The translations under genes were made by a program, and so were the position numbers. Below, piece after piece: positions 46,146 to 57,297 of a DNA stretch of 64,000 nucleotides (its first letter is position 1; each line of letters begins with the position of its first letter). The DNA is from Nitrosospira sp. GTDB lineage: Bacteria > Pseudomonadota > Gammaproteobacteria > Burkholderiales > Nitrosomonadaceae. The notes under the pieces are model-generated. The model was given only the letters and a program-made list of their open reading frames with translations, did not search any database and was not told where the DNA came from. Location of the stretch: NCBI GenBank assembly GCA_013821425.1, contig JACDGV010000009.1, positions 31,438 through 95,437 of the forward strand. The letters run 5' to 3'.

Positions 46146-47066
46146 TTGGAAAAAATTCAGCGCATTCTGGTCGCAACGGACTTTTCGCCTCGTGCTGATA
46201 GGGCGGTCCAGCGCGCGGCGCAACTGGCAATGGAGCATTCGGCATATCTGTATTTATTACACGTGCTTCCCGTGTTTCCGCTTGAGGCGCTGAAGCGCGT
46301 CATGGTCGATACCCCGCTTGAAACGGAACAAAGGCTCTACAACGAAGCGGAAGCAACACTGCAAACGATGGCGGCCGAATTGACCGGAAAAATCGTCGGC
46401 GTCCACGTTAGGTATCACGTTGCTATTGGCCGCACTCATGTCGAAATCAACCACTACGCAGAGACCCATAGGGCTGATTTGATCGTGATCGGCAATCAGG
46501 GTGAAACCTTCCTCCAGGAGTTCTTTCTTGGCACTACTGCATCGAAAACTCTTCAGAAGGGGTGCCATCCGCTACTGATTATAAAACAGGCGCCGAAGCG
46601 TCAATATAAACACGTGCTGGTGCCCTTGGATTTTTCACAGCCGTCTGTCGATGCGCTGAAAGTGGCCTTGAAAGTCGTAACAGACGCTTCAATTCATGTG
46701 TTGCATGTGGTCGAGATGCCGTATAAACGGAAAATGAACCAGCCGGACTTCAACACCGAATGGGCTGATCTTTACCGTGACAAGACACTAAGCCGTGCTC
46801 TCGAGGTAGCGGAGAAGATTGTCTCCGACTGCGCGCCGGGCGACCCTCGAGTGCGTTGCATAATTGAACATGGATCTCCTCATGCCGTGATCCGGGATAA
46901 GGCACACTCTCTGGGTATCGATCTGATTGTCATAGGCAAGCGCGGCGAAACGGAACTGGATGAAGCGCTGTTCGGGTCTGTCACCAAGCATGTTCTCTAT
47001 GAGACGCCATGCGATGTGTTCGTAGTCAGTCCTGAAAAACAAGCGATAGGCAGAGCTAGAGGCTGA
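46146..47066 (+). CDS. Tandem universal stress protein (two UspA domains)
   Basis: 306-aa protein with two UspA domains. The first has ILVATDFSPRADRAVQRAAQLA and the ATP-binding pattern GNQGETFLQEFFLGTTASKTL; the second has VLVPLDFSQPSVDALKVAL and GKRGETELDEALFGSVTKHVL. Both retain the G-2x-G-9x-G(S/T) nucleotide signature. The start is TTG at 46146, the only start near the first domain with a purine-rich AGGACGG upstream. It is 35 bp upstream of acetate kinase, so a joint stress and energy role is plausible. Confidence 0.9.
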   Translation: MEKIQRILVATDFSPRADRAVQRAAQLAMEHSAYLYLLHVLPVFPLEALKRVMVDTPLETEQRLYNEAEATLQTMAAELTGKIVGVHVRYHVAIGRTHVEINHYAETHRADLIVIGNQGETFLQEFFLGTTASKTLQKGCHPLLIIKQAPKRQYKHVLVPLDFSQPSVDALKVALKVVTDASIHVLHVVEMPYKRKMNQPDFNTEWADLYRDKTLSRALEVAEKIVSDCAPGDPRVRCIIEHGSPHAVIRDKAHSLGIDLIVIGKRGETELDEALFGSVTKHVLYETPCDVFVVSPEKQAIGRARG

Positions 47067-47101
47067 ACTGAAAGCCGGTATGCCTCGGGCGGATTACTTC
47101 C

Positions 47102-48226
47102 ATGACCATCCTGACAGTTAACACCGGCAGTTCATCGTCTCGTTTGGCCGCATTCACCCGCGACGGACACACGCTGACGCAACTCGCGGACACGCGTTAT
47201 GACCTTTCAGGGCGCGAACCGCGAATCATCCTGAAAGAGTTCTTGCAGGCGCATCAACTCGCGGAGATACAAATAACAGTCCATAGGGTGGTGCACGGGG
47301 GCATTAACCTCGCCGCTTCCTGCCTGATCGATCAGGAAGTGGAACAGGAGATCGGCCATGTTTCGACTCTTGCTCCATTGCACAATCCCTCCGCTCTGCG
47401 CTGGATACGCGAGGCCCGTGGCGTGCTGGGCGTAGACAGTGCCCAGGTCGCAGTGTTCGACACCGCGTTTTTTATAGCTTTGCCGGAACCCGCTCGTTCT
47501 TATGCAATTCCTCATGAGCTTGTTAAAAAGCATGGGCTGCGCCGCTACGGTTTTCATGGGCTGGCACACCAGGCAATGTGGCACGCCTGGCGGGAGGCGA
47601 GCCCCAACAGTTCGGGCGATGGCAGGATAATCTCGTTGCAGCTTGGGGCAGGTTGCTCGATCACGGCGACAAACAGTGGATTGCCCCTTGATACTTCAAT
47701 GGGATTTTCACCTCTGGAGGGGCTGATGATGGCCACGCGTTCGGGTGATGTCGACCCTGGTCTGGTCACGTTTCTGCAACGTCAGGAGAATCTCACGCCG
47801 GAGCAGGCGGATGAATTGCTGAACGAACGTTCCGGTCTGCTTGGCGCTTCCGGAATCAGTGGCGACATGCGCGAATTGCTGCAATCGCGGGATGGGCATG
47901 CGCGGCTGGCTGTGGATTTGTACTGCTACCGGGCCCGCAAGTATCTGGGCGCATATCTTGCTGTGCTTGGCGGCGCCGAGGCAATTGTTTTTGGCGGCGG
48001 CGTGGGCGAGAACGTGCCGGCAATTCGGGAAAAGATTCTCGCCGGCATGCAGTGGTGCGGAATTGAGATTGATGCAGGAAAAAACCTTGACCCCGTGGGC
48101 GCGTCCCGCATCAGCAGCCCGAAAAGCCGGGTTGAAGTCTGGGTTATTCCGGTGAACGAGGCGGCGATCCTGGCGCGCGAAGGGGCGGCGGTGATGGACA
48201 AAATGTCTGGAGGATGGTCTACATGA
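47102..48226 (+). CDS. ackA: Acetate kinase family protein
   Basis: 374-aa acetate kinase: acetyl phosphate + ADP to acetate + ATP. N-terminal phosphate loop [22 protein letters not shown], substrate loop [22 protein letters not shown], and [16 protein letters not shown] are clear. The usual HLGNGAS segment reads QLGAGCS, a deviation also seen in phosphoketolase-linked homologues as far as I know. Shares an ATGA overlap with the phosphoketolase downstream, so its main partner is the acetyl phosphate made by that enzyme. Confidence 0.92.
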   Translation: MTILTVNTGSSSSRLAAFTRDGHTLTQLADTRYDLSGREPRIILKEFLQAHQLAEIQITVHRVVHGGINLAASCLIDQEVEQEIGHVSTLAPLHNPSALRWIREARGVLGVDSAQVAVFDTAFFIALPEPARSYAIPHELVKKHGLRRYGFHGLAHQAMWHAWREASPNSSGDGRIISLQLGAGCSITATNSGLPLDTSMGFSPLEGLMMATRSGDVDPGLVTFLQRQENLTPEQADELLNERSGLLGASGISGDMRELLQSRDGHARLAVDLYCYRARKYLGAYLAVLGGAEAIVFGGGVGENVPAIREKILAGMQWCGIEIDAGKNLDPVGASRISSPKSRVEVWVIPVNEAAILAREGAAVMDKMSGGWST

Positions 48227-50652
48227 ATGAAGTCGAGTCATCAGCGCAATCCGCAAAAGCCCCTCTATCCGCTGACGAGTTGCGCAAGATTCACGCTTAT
48301 TGGCGCGCCGCGAATTATCTCTCGGTCGGACAAATCTACCTCCTTGATAACCCGTTGCTCAGGGAGCCTCTTGCGCTCGCGCATATCAAGCCGCGCTTGT
48401 TGGGCCACTGGGGCACCACCCCGGGACTGAATTTCATCTACGTGCACCTGAATCGTATCATCAGAAGATACGATCTGGATATGTTCTACATTGCCGGGCC
48501 CGGCCATGGCGGCCCCGCCATGATCGCCAATACCTGGCTCGAGGGCAGTTACAGCGAGTACTATCCCCACATTTCCCGCGACGTCAACGGCATGCAGCGG
48601 CTGTTCAAGCAGTTTTCCTTTCCCGGCGGAGTCCCCAGTCATGTGGCGCCGGAGACGCCGGGCTCGATTCACGAAGGAGGAGAACTGGGGTACGCCTTAT
48701 CGCATGCTTACGGAGCAGCTTTCGATAATCCCCAGTTGATCGTTGCTTGCGTGATCGGTGATGGCGAAGCGGAAACCGGAGCGCTTGCCGCCTCTTGGCA
48801 CTCGAATAAATTTCTCAATCCGGTCCATGACGGCGCGGTGTTGCCAATCCTGCATCTTAACGGTTACAAGATTGCCAGCCCCACCGTGTTTGCGCGCATG
48901 AGCCGCGAGGAATTGGAAAGCCTTTTCACAGGCTATGGTTATCAGCCGTATTTTGTCGAAGGATCCGAACCCGAGCTCATGCATCAGACCATGGCGGCTG
49001 TGCTGGATAGGGTAATAGAGAGCATTCGGGCCATTCAGTATCAAGCCCGTGCCAACGGCGGAACCGATGGAATGGCTTCGCCGCCACGCTGGCCCATGAT
49101 CGTATTGCGCAGTCCCAAGGGCTGGACGGGACCTAAAGAAGTCGACGGCAAGAAAACCGAAGATTATTGCAGGTCGCACCAGGTGCCCCTTTCGGGGCTC
49201 GGTTCAAACCCCCAGCATCTGGAGTTGTTGGAAAACTGGATGAAGAGTTATAAATCCGAAGAGCTATTCGACGAAAAGGGTACTCTCATACCTGAATTGG
49301 CAGCGCTTGCCCCTGAAGGCGAACGGCGCATGGGGGCAAATCCCCATACCAATGGCGGCCAGCTGCTGAAGGATCTTGAAATGCCGGACTTTCGCAACTA
49401 CGGTGTCGTGGTGGCCAATCCGGGTGTGGTAGTAGCTGAAGCCACCCGGGAAATGGGCAGGTTCCTGCGGGATGTGATGAAGCTCAATCTGGAAAACCGT
49501 AATTTTCGCGTGATGGGGCCAGATGAAACCAGCTCAAATCGCCTGGACGCCCTGTTTGAGGTGACGGGTCGAACCTGGCTGCCGCAAACCCTGCCAGAGG
49601 ATGAAGACCTTTCTCCAGATGGAAGGGTAATGGAAATTCTTTCCGAGCACACCTGCCAGGGCTGGCTGGAAGGTTACCTGCTCACGGGCCGCCACGGCCT
49701 CTTTTCCTGCTATGAGGCGTTCATCCATATTGTCGATTCCATGTTCAACCAGCATGCCAAGTGGCTCAAGGTAACCAGCAAGGAAATTCCCTGGCGCAGG
49801 CCTATTGCTTCGCTCAATTATCTGCTGACCTCGCACGTGTGGCGTCAGGATCACAACGGTTTCTCACATCAGGATCCCGGCTTCATCGATCATGTGGTAA
49901 ATAAAAAGGCCGATATCATTCGTGTTTATCTGCCCCCCGATGCCAACACACTTTTGTTCATCACCGACAAATGCCTGCGTTCCCGCAATTTCGTCAATGT
50001 TATCGTGACTGGTAAACAACCGGCGCTACAGTGGCTCGATATGGACGCGGCTGTCAAGCACAGTGCCGCGGGTATCGGTATCTGGGGTTGGGCGAGCAAT
50101 GACCAGGACAGTGAGCCAGACGTGATTCTCGCCTGTGCCGGCGATGTACCCACACTCGAAACGCTTGCCGCGGCTGACCTCTTGCGACGCCACGTTCCAG
50201 AACTCAAGATGCGGCTGATAAACATCGTGGACCTGATGACTCTGCAGCCCCAACAGGAACATCCTGATGGATTGTCTGAGCGTGACTTTGACTCCCTGTT
50301 TACCACTTCCGTGCCGATAATCTTTGCATATCACGGTTATCCTTGGCTCATTCATCGCCTGACATATCGCCGCACCAATCATGATAATCTGCATGTGCGC
50401 GGCTACAAGGAGGAAGGCACCACTACCACCCCATTTGACATGACAGTGCTAAATGACCTGGATCGCTTTCACCTGGTAATGGATGTGGTTGACCGTGTTC
50501 CAAAGCTGGGTTCAAAAGGCGCCTACCTCAAGCAATTGATGCGAGACAAGTTGATCGAACACAAGCAATACATCATGCAACACGGTGAGGACATGCCGGA
50601 GATCCGTGATTGGCACTGGCCTTCGGATTCTTATTCGGAAGTTTCTCAATGA
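48223..50652 (+). CDS. xfp: Xylulose-5-phosphate/fructose-6-phosphate phosphoketolase
   Basis: Thiamine-diphosphate enzyme cleaving xylulose 5-phosphate (or fructose 6-phosphate) with phosphate to acetyl phosphate plus glyceraldehyde 3-phosphate or erythrose 4-phosphate. The 809-aa frame carries [52 protein letters not shown] (ThDP motif) and the C-terminal [21 protein letters not shown] use ATG 48223, which overlaps the ackA stop (ATGA) and has GGAGGA eight bases upstream; the in-frame ATG at 48214 is too close to that site. In an autotroph it links Calvin-cycle sugars to acetyl phosphate. Confidence 0.97.
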   Translation: MNEVESSAQSAKAPLSADELRKIHAYWRAANYLSVGQIYLLDNPLLREPLALAHIKPRLLGHWGTTPGLNFIYVHLNRIIRRYDLDMFYIAGPGHGGPAMIANTWLEGSYSEYYPHISRDVNGMQRLFKQFSFPGGVPSHVAPETPGSIHEGGELGYALSHAYGAAFDNPQLIVACVIGDGEAETGALAASWHSNKFLNPVHDGAVLPILHLNGYKIASPTVFARMSREELESLFTGYGYQPYFVEGSEPELMHQTMAAVLDRVIESIRAIQYQARANGGTDGMASPPRWPMIVLRSPKGWTGPKEVDGKKTEDYCRSHQVPLSGLGSNPQHLELLENWMKSYKSEELFDEKGTLIPELAALAPEGERRMGANPHTNGGQLLKDLEMPDFRNYGVVVANPGVVVAEATREMGRFLRDVMKLNLENRNFRVMGPDETSSNRLDALFEVTGRTWLPQTLPEDEDLSPDGRVMEILSEHTCQGWLEGYLLTGRHGLFSCYEAFIHIVDSMFNQHAKWLKVTSKEIPWRRPIASLNYLLTSHVWRQDHNGFSHQDPGFIDHVVNKKADIIRVYLPPDANTLLFITDKCLRSRNFVNVIVTGKQPALQWLDMDAAVKHSAAGIGIWGWASNDQDSEPDVILACAGDVPTLETLAAADLLRRHVPELKMRLINIVDLMTLQPQQEHPDGLSERDFDSLFTTSVPIIFAYHGYPWLIHRLTYRRTNHDNLHVRGYKEEGTTTTPFDMTVLNDLDRFHLVMDVVDRVPKLGSKGAYLKQLMRDKLIEHKQYIMQHGEDMPEIRDWHWPSDSYSEVSQ

Positions 50653-50812
50653 GGATATGAAGCAACTCCGCAGCAGGCAAGAACAGCGACGCAAGCAACG
50701 ACATCGGGTTTCACAACCCGGTTCCTGCGGGCCCAATCGCTACTGACGCAATGGCATGGCCGTCATCAGAGAGGAATAAACCCGCTGGCGCTGACCTGGA
50801 AGTGGTGCACCA

Positions 50813-51439
50813 ATGATACTGATCGTCAACTTCATCGCACTCTATTTCGCATTTTCGCTGGATCACGTCTACGGCGTGTTTTGGGGCGCCGTCCTTCCCG
50901 CGCTATACGCCATCGTCGCGGCGCCTCATGCGCTCTTGGGCACCACGACCATTCCTCCTGCGAGGATAGAGAAAATACTTGCGGATAAATGGGAAAATGC
51001 GACGGATTTGACCAAATACATCGTGAAATACTGGATGGCTCTTTCCTATCCGGCCACTTCGTGGAAAAAGCAGCGCAACAGTGTCGTTTTATATCTCACG
51101 TCATTTTTGGTGGGCTCCATCTGTTTTTTCCGGGAGTTGTTCGGGGGAGGTCTGTTCATGTTTGTCGTGGGCTACATTCTCTATCAGACGAGCCTGCGAG
51201 TAGACAAACCGAGGTCGGTATACATGAACTCGGAATTCAGGGATGGGACTGATAATGAATGGGCAAGAAAAGAATGGGAGCTGGCTGCCATGGCCATCGT
51301 TGCGTTCGCGGATTTATACCCGGATGATCGGGCATTGCGGGATTCAGCAACCGAAGTGTCGGAAGATCGCGACGTGAAACCGCTGCTGGGAAAATATCGC
51401 CACGGCGGGCCGGCCGAGTTGGCCGAATGCGCCTCATGA
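50813..51439 (+). CDS. Membrane protein of unknown function
   Basis: 208 aa. Two hydrophobic stretches near the N-terminus (MILIVNFIALYFAFSLDHVYGVFW and AVLPALYAIVAAPHALLG), then a long amphipathic part (EKILADKWENATDLTKYIVKYWMALS) and two more hydrophobic segments (VVLYLTSFLVGSICFF, GLFMFVVGYILYQTSL), ending in a charged tail. I do not recognise the family. It lies between phosphoketolase and PEP synthase on the same strand. Confidence 0.7.
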   Translation: MILIVNFIALYFAFSLDHVYGVFWGAVLPALYAIVAAPHALLGTTTIPPARIEKILADKWENATDLTKYIVKYWMALSYPATSWKKQRNSVVLYLTSFLVGSICFFRELFGGGLFMFVVGYILYQTSLRVDKPRSVYMNSEFRDGTDNEWARKEWELAAMAIVAFADLYPDDRALRDSATEVSEDRDVKPLLGKYRHGGPAELAECAS

Positions 51440-51634
51440 CTATTTCCCGTGGGGATCGTAGACCAGGCTGCCCTAATATCTTTCGCTCCAGTTTCGCCTG
51501 ATGCAGCACCACCGTCGCCAGTTCCCTGATGGGATTGCGATGGTTGACATTGGTTCGATATACCAATAATTTGAATGATCTAAATATCGCGTTTTATCAA
51601 ATAACGCAACCGCGCTTACGAATAGGAGCCGGAA

Positions 51635-54025
51635 TTGGGGAATTCACGATACGTGGTAGGGTTTGACGAACTGCGCATGACCGATGTGAGCAGTGTCGGC
51701 GGCAAGAATGCGTCGCTCGGGGAGATGATCAGCCAGCTTACCTCTGCAGGAGTTCGGGTTCCCGGCGGTTTTGCCACCACTGCGGAGGCATATCGCGATT
51801 TCCTTGCTCAGGGTGGCTTGGCGCAACGCATCGAAAACATGCTTGCAACCCTGGATACGGGAGATGTGGACGCACTGGCGGCGACTGGCGCGCAAATTCG
51901 TACCTCGATAGTGGAAACGCCCCTGCCGCCCCGGCTGACAGAGCAAATCTCCGCCGCTTACGAGACAATGTCGCGGGAAGCGGAATCTGGATCTGGAGGC
52001 ATTTCGGTGGCGGTGCGGTCCTCGGCAACCGCGGAGGACTTGACCGACGCTTCCTTTGCGGGGCAGCAGGAGACTTATCTGAATGTACGCGGATCGGAAA
52101 ATTTGCTCAAAGCGGTAAAGGATGTGTTTGCCTCGCTCTACAACGATCGGGCTATATCCTATCGTTTCCACAAGGGTTTCATTCATTCCGAAGTGGCTTT
52201 ATCCGCCGGAGTGCAGCGGATGGTGCACAGCGACGTCGGCGCTTCCGGTGTCATGTTCACCCTGGATACCGAATCCGGTTTCGATCAGGTTGTGTTCATC
52301 ACCGCTTCCTACGGTTTGGGAGAAACAATAGTTCAGGGTGCGGTAAATCCTGATGAATTCTACGTTTACAAACCGGCATTGAATCAGGGGAAGCGTGCGA
52401 TCCTGAGGCGGAACCTGGGCTCCAAGCTCATCAAGATGCGATACGCCGCAAGCGGGCAAGCCGGCAGTCCGGTCGAAACGCTGGAAGTGGATGAAGCTGA
52501 GCGCAAGCGGTTTTCCATCACCGACGAGGACGTGGAGGAGCTGGCGCGTCATGCGGTTATCATAGAGGGGCACTATCAGCGACCCATGGATATCGAATGG
52601 GGCAAGGACGGCCTGGATGGCAAGCTCTATATCCTGCAAGCGCGGCCCGAGACGGTGCAGGCCCGGGCGAGCATGGATACGCTGCGGCGCTACCGCCTGA
52701 AAAGCAGGTCTGAAATTTTGGTAACGGGGCGTGCCATCGGTCAGAAAATTGGGAGCGGACCGGTCCGCCTGGTCCTTGATGCCACGGAGATGTCGCGTGT
52801 ACGGGAGGGCGATGTACTGGTGACAGACATGACCGACCCGGATTGGGAGCCGGTAATGAAGCGCGCTTCGGCCATCGTCACCAATCGCGGCGGCCGTACC
52901 TGTCATGCCGCAATCATCGCGCGAGAGTTGGGCATACCGGCGGTGGTGGGCTGCGGCAATGCCACCGTCTCGCTGGCCGAAGACCAGATGGTCACGGTAT
53001 CGTGCACCGAAGGCGATACCGGCAATATATATCGAGGTGCGCTCGAAATCGAGACCATTGATCTGTCGCTCGAAAAAATGCCCCAGCCGCCGGTCAGGAT
53101 CACGATGAACGTCGGCAACCCGGATCTGGCATTTGACTTGCAGCGCATGCCGAACGATGGGATCGGCCTGGCTCGGCTGGAATTCATCATCGCGCGCATG
53201 ATCGGAATACATCCCAAAGCCGTTCTGCAATATCCTGACGTCCAGGACGAGGTCAAGCGGCAAATGGAAAGCCGCAGCCAGGGTTACCCTGATCCGGCCA
53301 GTTTCTATGTGGAGAAGCTGACGGAGGGAATCGCCACGCTGGGTGCCGCCTTTTTTCCGAAACCCGTAATCGTGCGCACCTCGGATTTCAAATCCAACGA
53401 GTATTCCAGTCTCATTGGTGGCTCGCAATACGAGCCACGGGAAGAAAACCCCATGCTGGGTTTTCGTGGCGCTTCGCGCTATGTAGCGGAAGATTTCCGT
53501 GAGTGTTTCGAGCTGGAGTGCCGAGCGCTAAAAAAAGCCCGAAACGAAATAGGGCTTACCAATCTGGAAATCATGATTCCTTTTGTACGCACGCTGACCG
53601 AGGCGCGTCGCGTAGTGGCCCTGCTGGAAGAGAATGGCTTAAAACGTGGCGAGAACGGTCTGCGGCTCATCATGATGTGTGAAATTCCATCCAATGCGTT
53701 ACTGGCGGATGAGTTTCTCGAATATTTCGATGGTTTTTCCATTGGTTCCAACGACCTGACGCAACTTACTCTCGGGCTGGATCGCGATTCGAGCCTCGTT
53801 GCCGAATTTTTTGATGAACGCGATCCTGCGGTAAAGGCCCTTCTGCGGCTCGCAATCCAGGCATGCCGCAGAGCAGGAAAATATGTGGGGATTTGCGGCC
53901 AGGGACCATCCGATCACCCTGATCTGGCGAGATGGCTTATGAACGAAGGGATTGAAAGTCTTTCCCTCAATCCTGATACTGTGGTCGACACTTGGCTGGA
54001 TCTGGCGCAGAAAGCAAAAAAATAA
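51635..54025 (+). CDS. ppsA: Phosphoenolpyruvate synthase
   Basis: 796-aa enzyme converting pyruvate + ATP to PEP + AMP + phosphate. The N-terminal ATP-grasp part has [15 protein letters not shown] and [27 protein letters not shown]; the central phosphohistidine domain has [21 protein letters not shown] with the catalytic histidine; the C-terminal PEP-binding barrel has [18 protein letters not shown] and [12 protein letters not shown] start preceded by AGGAGCCGG. With phosphoketolase and acetate kinase it completes a C2/C3 route to gluconeogenesis. Confidence 0.97.
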   Translation: MGNSRYVVGFDELRMTDVSSVGGKNASLGEMISQLTSAGVRVPGGFATTAEAYRDFLAQGGLAQRIENMLATLDTGDVDALAATGAQIRTSIVETPLPPRLTEQISAAYETMSREAESGSGGISVAVRSSATAEDLTDASFAGQQETYLNVRGSENLLKAVKDVFASLYNDRAISYRFHKGFIHSEVALSAGVQRMVHSDVGASGVMFTLDTESGFDQVVFITASYGLGETIVQGAVNPDEFYVYKPALNQGKRAILRRNLGSKLIKMRYAASGQAGSPVETLEVDEAERKRFSITDEDVEELARHAVIIEGHYQRPMDIEWGKDGLDGKLYILQARPETVQARASMDTLRRYRLKSRSEILVTGRAIGQKIGSGPVRLVLDATEMSRVREGDVLVTDMTDPDWEPVMKRASAIVTNRGGRTCHAAIIARELGIPAVVGCGNATVSLAEDQMVTVSCTEGDTGNIYRGALEIETIDLSLEKMPQPPVRITMNVGNPDLAFDLQRMPNDGIGLARLEFIIARMIGIHPKAVLQYPDVQDEVKRQMESRSQGYPDPASFYVEKLTEGIATLGAAFFPKPVIVRTSDFKSNEYSSLIGGSQYEPREENPMLGFRGASRYVAEDFRECFELECRALKKARNEIGLTNLEIMIPFVRTLTEARRVVALLEENGLKRGENGLRLIMMCEIPSNALLADEFLEYFDGFSIGSNDLTQLTLGLDRDSSLVAEFFDERDPAVKALLRLAIQACRRAGKYVGICGQGPSDHPDLARWLMNEGIESLSLNPDTVVDTWLDLAQKAKK

Positions 54026-54320
54026 ATAGAGTTTCGGAGAAAAGCCGTGTAACTTCCAGTCATGCTGCGGGTGAGGACAGCAAATGGCAAAAATAGTTTT
54101 TTGAAGAGACACGACAGGAAGTTTGGCGGGTTCAAGTTTGGAGAACATGGGGTCTGATTTCAAGACACAAGAGGCAAAGCTCGTGTCGACAGCATATTGT
54201 TGTAGCATATCGGGCCAGTTCAGCCGATATGAATTTTAGTGCGTTGCTTGCACAGTATGGGCTGCTGTCGCCGGGGCCTCAATGGCACAGCGCTTGGCTG
54301 GTTCAAAAAAAGGAGCTCTG
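54026..54320. other. Intergenic region after ppsA
   Basis: 295 bp with no supported gene. The Shine-Dalgarno of the following small protein (AAAAAGGAGCTC) lies at its end. No terminator hairpin with a T-run is evident after ppsA. Confidence 0.3.
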
Positions 54321-54635
54321 ATGAAACACCATTCAATATTAAAAAGTAAAACGGCGTTTTCACTGCTGGGTGCGGTCTTTTTGACCATGACGGGGTTGGT
54401 TCATGCGCAAATCGAGACGCCTGGACAGGGAGATTACATGCAAACGCCTTCGGACTCGATGCAACCTCCGGTCATTCCCGGGATTCCGTTTGAGGAAGGG
54501 ACCACCATGGGGGAAGAAGCCGAACGGAAAAGCCGTGCTGACAACGATAAGGAACAAGCGAGCCCGGGAGATAGAAACCAGGACAATGGCAGTAAACAAA
54601 ATGAAAAGCCCAGCACCGGTCCGGGAGGTTATTGA
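54321..54635 (+). CDS. Small secreted low-complexity protein
   Basis: 104 aa. A signal peptide (AFSLLGAVFLTMTGLVHAQ, cleavage near residue 30) is followed by a polar Pro/Gln/Glu/Asp-rich tail without predicted fold (IETPGQGDYMQTPSDSMQPP, then many charged residues). Good ribosome site AGGAGCTC seven bases upstream. Function unknown; probably a disordered periplasmic protein. Confidence 0.65.
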   Translation: MKHHSILKSKTAFSLLGAVFLTMTGLVHAQIETPGQGDYMQTPSDSMQPPVIPGIPFEEGTTMGEEAERKSRADNDKEQASPGDRNQDNGSKQNEKPSTGPGGY

Positions 54636-54678
54636 CGGGGTTATTAACGGGCGTCATTTTTCTTACTTGCCTGAACCG

Positions 54679-54713
54679 GTATTCCGCCAAAATTCGAAGT
54701 TTTGCGGAATACC
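54679..54713. terminator. Strong hairpin after the small secreted protein
   Basis: GGTATTCCGC (54679-54688) pairs perfectly with GCGGAATACC (54704-54713), and the inner CAAAA pairs with TTTT. The position about 45 bp after the stop suits a terminator, though no long T-run follows. Confidence 0.5.
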
Positions 54714-54734
54714 ACTTGTTCAGGGTTTCCCTAA
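54711..54734. repeat. Dispersed element shared with the 31.3 kb hairpin
   Basis: ACTTGTTCAGGGTTTCCCTAA matches the complement of 31333-31353 (ACTTGTTCAGGGCTTCC-TTAA) with only small differences. Only one arm of the hairpin is found here. It may be a remnant of a REP-like or terminator-type repeat family of this genome. Confidence 0.45.
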
Positions 54735-55075
54735 GCGAAGTTGCAGCGTCGACACTCGCAGGACTAAGTGCGAGCGGGGGTTGGTTTTGCTTTTCGTCCC
54801 GCAGGCATGACGATTCAGGATCGGCAGGGCCTAAGCCACGCATGAGAAGTTCACCTGTCGCTACCCCCGGTATGACAGTATTCGCGGGAATATGCAGGAA
54901 CGCTCGGGGGAGGGGCTTTCAGTAAAAACTCCGAGCCCGTTTCGAGGTTCCAAAACCCCGGGGCTGCTCCGTGTTCTGCCCGTCAACAGCGGTCTTGCGT
55001 ATGGACCAAGCGGGCTAGGCGGCAAGAACGCTTTTTGCCACGGGAACAGTATCAAACAATAAATAAGGAAAGATC

Positions 55076-56101
55076 ATGTCCGGCACAAACAATCCATCCC
55101 GCATTCTCGAGGTAGGCTTTGGCTTCTGGAATTCAAAAGTTCTACTCACAGCGGTTGAACTAGAGCTTTTTACAAAACTGGGCGATGAAGCCATGACAGG
55201 TGAAGCGCTCGGCAAGGCGCTTGATCTCCATCCTCGCGGGATCTGGGATTTTTTTGATGCGCTTGTGGCGCTGGGCTTCCTGGATCGGGACGGGAATGGC
55301 CCGGCAGCGACTTATTCCAATACCGAGGAAACCAGGCTGTTCCTGGACAAGAACAATCCGGAATACATTGGCGGCATACTTGAAATGGCCAGCGAGCGTT
55401 TATTCAGGTTCTGGAGTGACCTGGGACCGGCGCTCAAAACCGGCAAACCTCAGAACGAAATCAAGCACAGCCAGAAACCCATGTTCGAGGTGCTCTACGA
55501 GGATTTGCCACGGCTTGAACAATTCATGGGCGCCATGCGGGGAATTTCCCTGGGTAACTTCCGTGCATTTGCGGAAAAGTTCGATTTTTCAGGTTACAAA
55601 TCGCTTTGTGATGTAGGAGGCGCCACCGGGTTGCTTTCGAGTCTTGTGGCACCACGGCACCCTCACCTGAAATGCACGACCTTTGATTTACCGGCTGTCG
55701 AGCCCATAGCGAGAAAATGGATCGCAAAAGCGGGGTTGACCGGCAGGATAGAAGTTGTATCGGGCGACTTCCTGACCGATGCGCTGCCGAAGGCGGATAT
55801 CATTACGATGGGAATGATCCTGCACGACTGGAATCTGGACAAGAAGAAGCACCTCATACGCCTGGCGTACGAGGCACTGCCGGAAAACGGCGTGTTTGTT
55901 GCCATTGAAAACCTGATCGACGATGAGCGGCGCACGAATGCGTTTGGACTCATGATGTCGCTCCATATGCTCATCGAGTTTGGCGACGCTTTTGACTTTA
56001 CCGGGGCGGATTTTTGGAGTTGGTGCCAGGAAGCGGGATTCAGGCGATATGAGGTCATGCATCTGGCAGGCCCCTGCAGCGCGGCAATAGCTTACAAATA
56101 G
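55076..56101 (+). CDS. SAM-dependent O-methyltransferase-like protein
   Basis: 341 aa. An N-terminal winged-helix dimerisation domain (LEVGFGFWNSKVLLTAVELELF to residue 80) precedes a Rossmann fold with the SAM motif SLCDVGGATGLLSSLVAPRH, acidic loop VVSGDFLTDALPKADIITMGMILHDWN, and a terminal FRRYEVMHLAGPCSAAIAYK. This is the layout of plant/bacterial O-methyltransferases such as acetylserotonin- or hydroxyneurosporene-type enzymes. The catalytic histidine is plausibly the one in LHDW. Substrate unknown; no biosynthetic cluster around it. Confidence 0.88.
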   Translation: MSGTNNPSRILEVGFGFWNSKVLLTAVELELFTKLGDEAMTGEALGKALDLHPRGIWDFFDALVALGFLDRDGNGPAATYSNTEETRLFLDKNNPEYIGGILEMASERLFRFWSDLGPALKTGKPQNEIKHSQKPMFEVLYEDLPRLEQFMGAMRGISLGNFRAFAEKFDFSGYKSLCDVGGATGLLSSLVAPRHPHLKCTTFDLPAVEPIARKWIAKAGLTGRIEVVSGDFLTDALPKADIITMGMILHDWNLDKKKHLIRLAYEALPENGVFVAIENLIDDERRTNAFGLMMSLHMLIEFGDAFDFTGADFWSWCQEAGFRRYEVMHLAGPCSAAIAYK

Positions 56102-56382
56102 AAATAAGGATAAGGACTGGCAAGATCGTGGACCCATTTCCGGCCCGGTTGCCGATTGTTGCTTGGGCTTGGCGGTTAAACGACAAACAAAGCGGCTTCC
56201 ATGCCAAGAGGCATCCCTTGGGAGGCTCGTCAGTTATAACGCACACCGCGAATCTCGACGATGCATCGCTGTTTCCGTTCCGTTGACGATACGACTTACT
56301 GAAAAACCGGAGCGTTGTGTAGACTCCGGGATATGGGTCTTGTCTCCAGCAAAAGCCTCCCGAACTGCAAACCCTCGGGTTG

Positions 56383-56478
56383 CTACATCACAACAAACCA
56401 CCTGTTCAGTATCCCGAAGAGCGATATCAGCCCGAGAATTAATACTATAAGGGTTACTAACGTCTTATCCGTTTTCAT
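56383..56478 (-). CDS. 31-aa single-helix membrane peptide
   Basis: Encodes MKTDKTLVTLIVLILGLISL followed by FGILNRWFVVM: one hydrophobic helix with a basic N-terminus. An excellent Shine-Dalgarno (AAGGAGAACGGCG) lies before the ATG, which is the main reason to accept it. No family recognised. It sits in a gene-poor 1.5-kb stretch. Confidence 0.45.
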   Translation of the reverse strand: MKTDKTLVTLIVLILGLISLFGILNRWFVVM

Positions 56479-57084
56479 CGCCGTTCTCCTTCTTAAATTG
56501 GTATTTCACAGAGCCCATTCAAGTTAGAAGTACAACCATGATTGCACCATGGTTAAGTCCAGTGTAGCGGAATATTCGCGGCATGGATATATTTTTATTT
56601 TGACCGTTGTTTAACTAAACGCACAGATTTCCCGATGGAAGCGGGCCTCAGCCTTCCGAGAGAAGAGTTCGTCTGGTGGAGAGTGGCAGCAATCATTGAT
56701 AATCTGCAGGGGGAGCTGGAACGAGCAAGGCGTCAGGACAATAGCGTCGGTGTGATAATGCCGACGTCGATTGCTTCAAGCGGATTAATGATACAATGGT
56801 CATCCGGTCGGAAATGCTCCGTGTTGGAAGAGGTAGTCCGGCGCATGCGCTCGGTACCTCCGCCCGCATGATCGGATCGGGCGTTATGGGGGGAAGAGTT
56901 TCTTATCACAGCCTCAGGCTTTGAGTTGAGCGAAACGATCGCGCTGGCCGAAAGAATCCGAGCGCCATAATGATGTATTGATGCCCTCAGTACGAATTTC
57001 TCATAAGCAATAAGCAGCCACGGGCGTTATTACGTAACCTGCATGTTAATCGCAGCGCTCCTCTCATTATTCATGTGCGCTGGG
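56479..57084. other. Gene-poor stretch
   Basis: No convincing gene. A 78-residue open frame at 56635-56871 has no recognisable content and no clear ribosome site. The sequence looks like decayed coding DNA. Confidence 0.35.
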
Positions 57085-57297
57085 TTAGTCATCGCTCTGC
57101 GTACGCTTGTATGTCACGTCGCTTAACTGAATCATCAGGTCAGCCGCATTTTCCTCTTCATCACCTACCTCTCCGGATTCATAGAACGCCATTAACTCGC
57201 GAAGTGCATCGGTCTTACTGACCGCAGGCGTGGCAACTGCTCCAGTCGTTTCCGGGGTAACTTCAACAGGAGGAAACCTGCTTCTTTTGACGCCCAT
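57085..57297 (-). CDS. Hypothetical 70-aa acidic protein
   Basis: The frame gives a Pro/Thr-rich N-terminus (MGVKRSRFPPVEVTPETTGA) and a plausible helix (SKTDALRELMAFYESGEVGD), then an acidic stretch and TQSDD. Composition is protein-like, but no family is recognised and only a moderate purine-rich site precedes it. May be a fragment. Confidence 0.3.
   Translation of the reverse strand: MGVKRSRFPPVEVTPETTGAVATPAVSKTDALRELMAFYESGEVGDEEENAADLMIQLSDVTYKRTQSDD

Noticed and set aside
56635..56871. 78-residue frame MEAGLSLPREEFVWWRVAAI...
   Set aside because: Could be a decayed gene, but no family or ribosome site can be pointed to.
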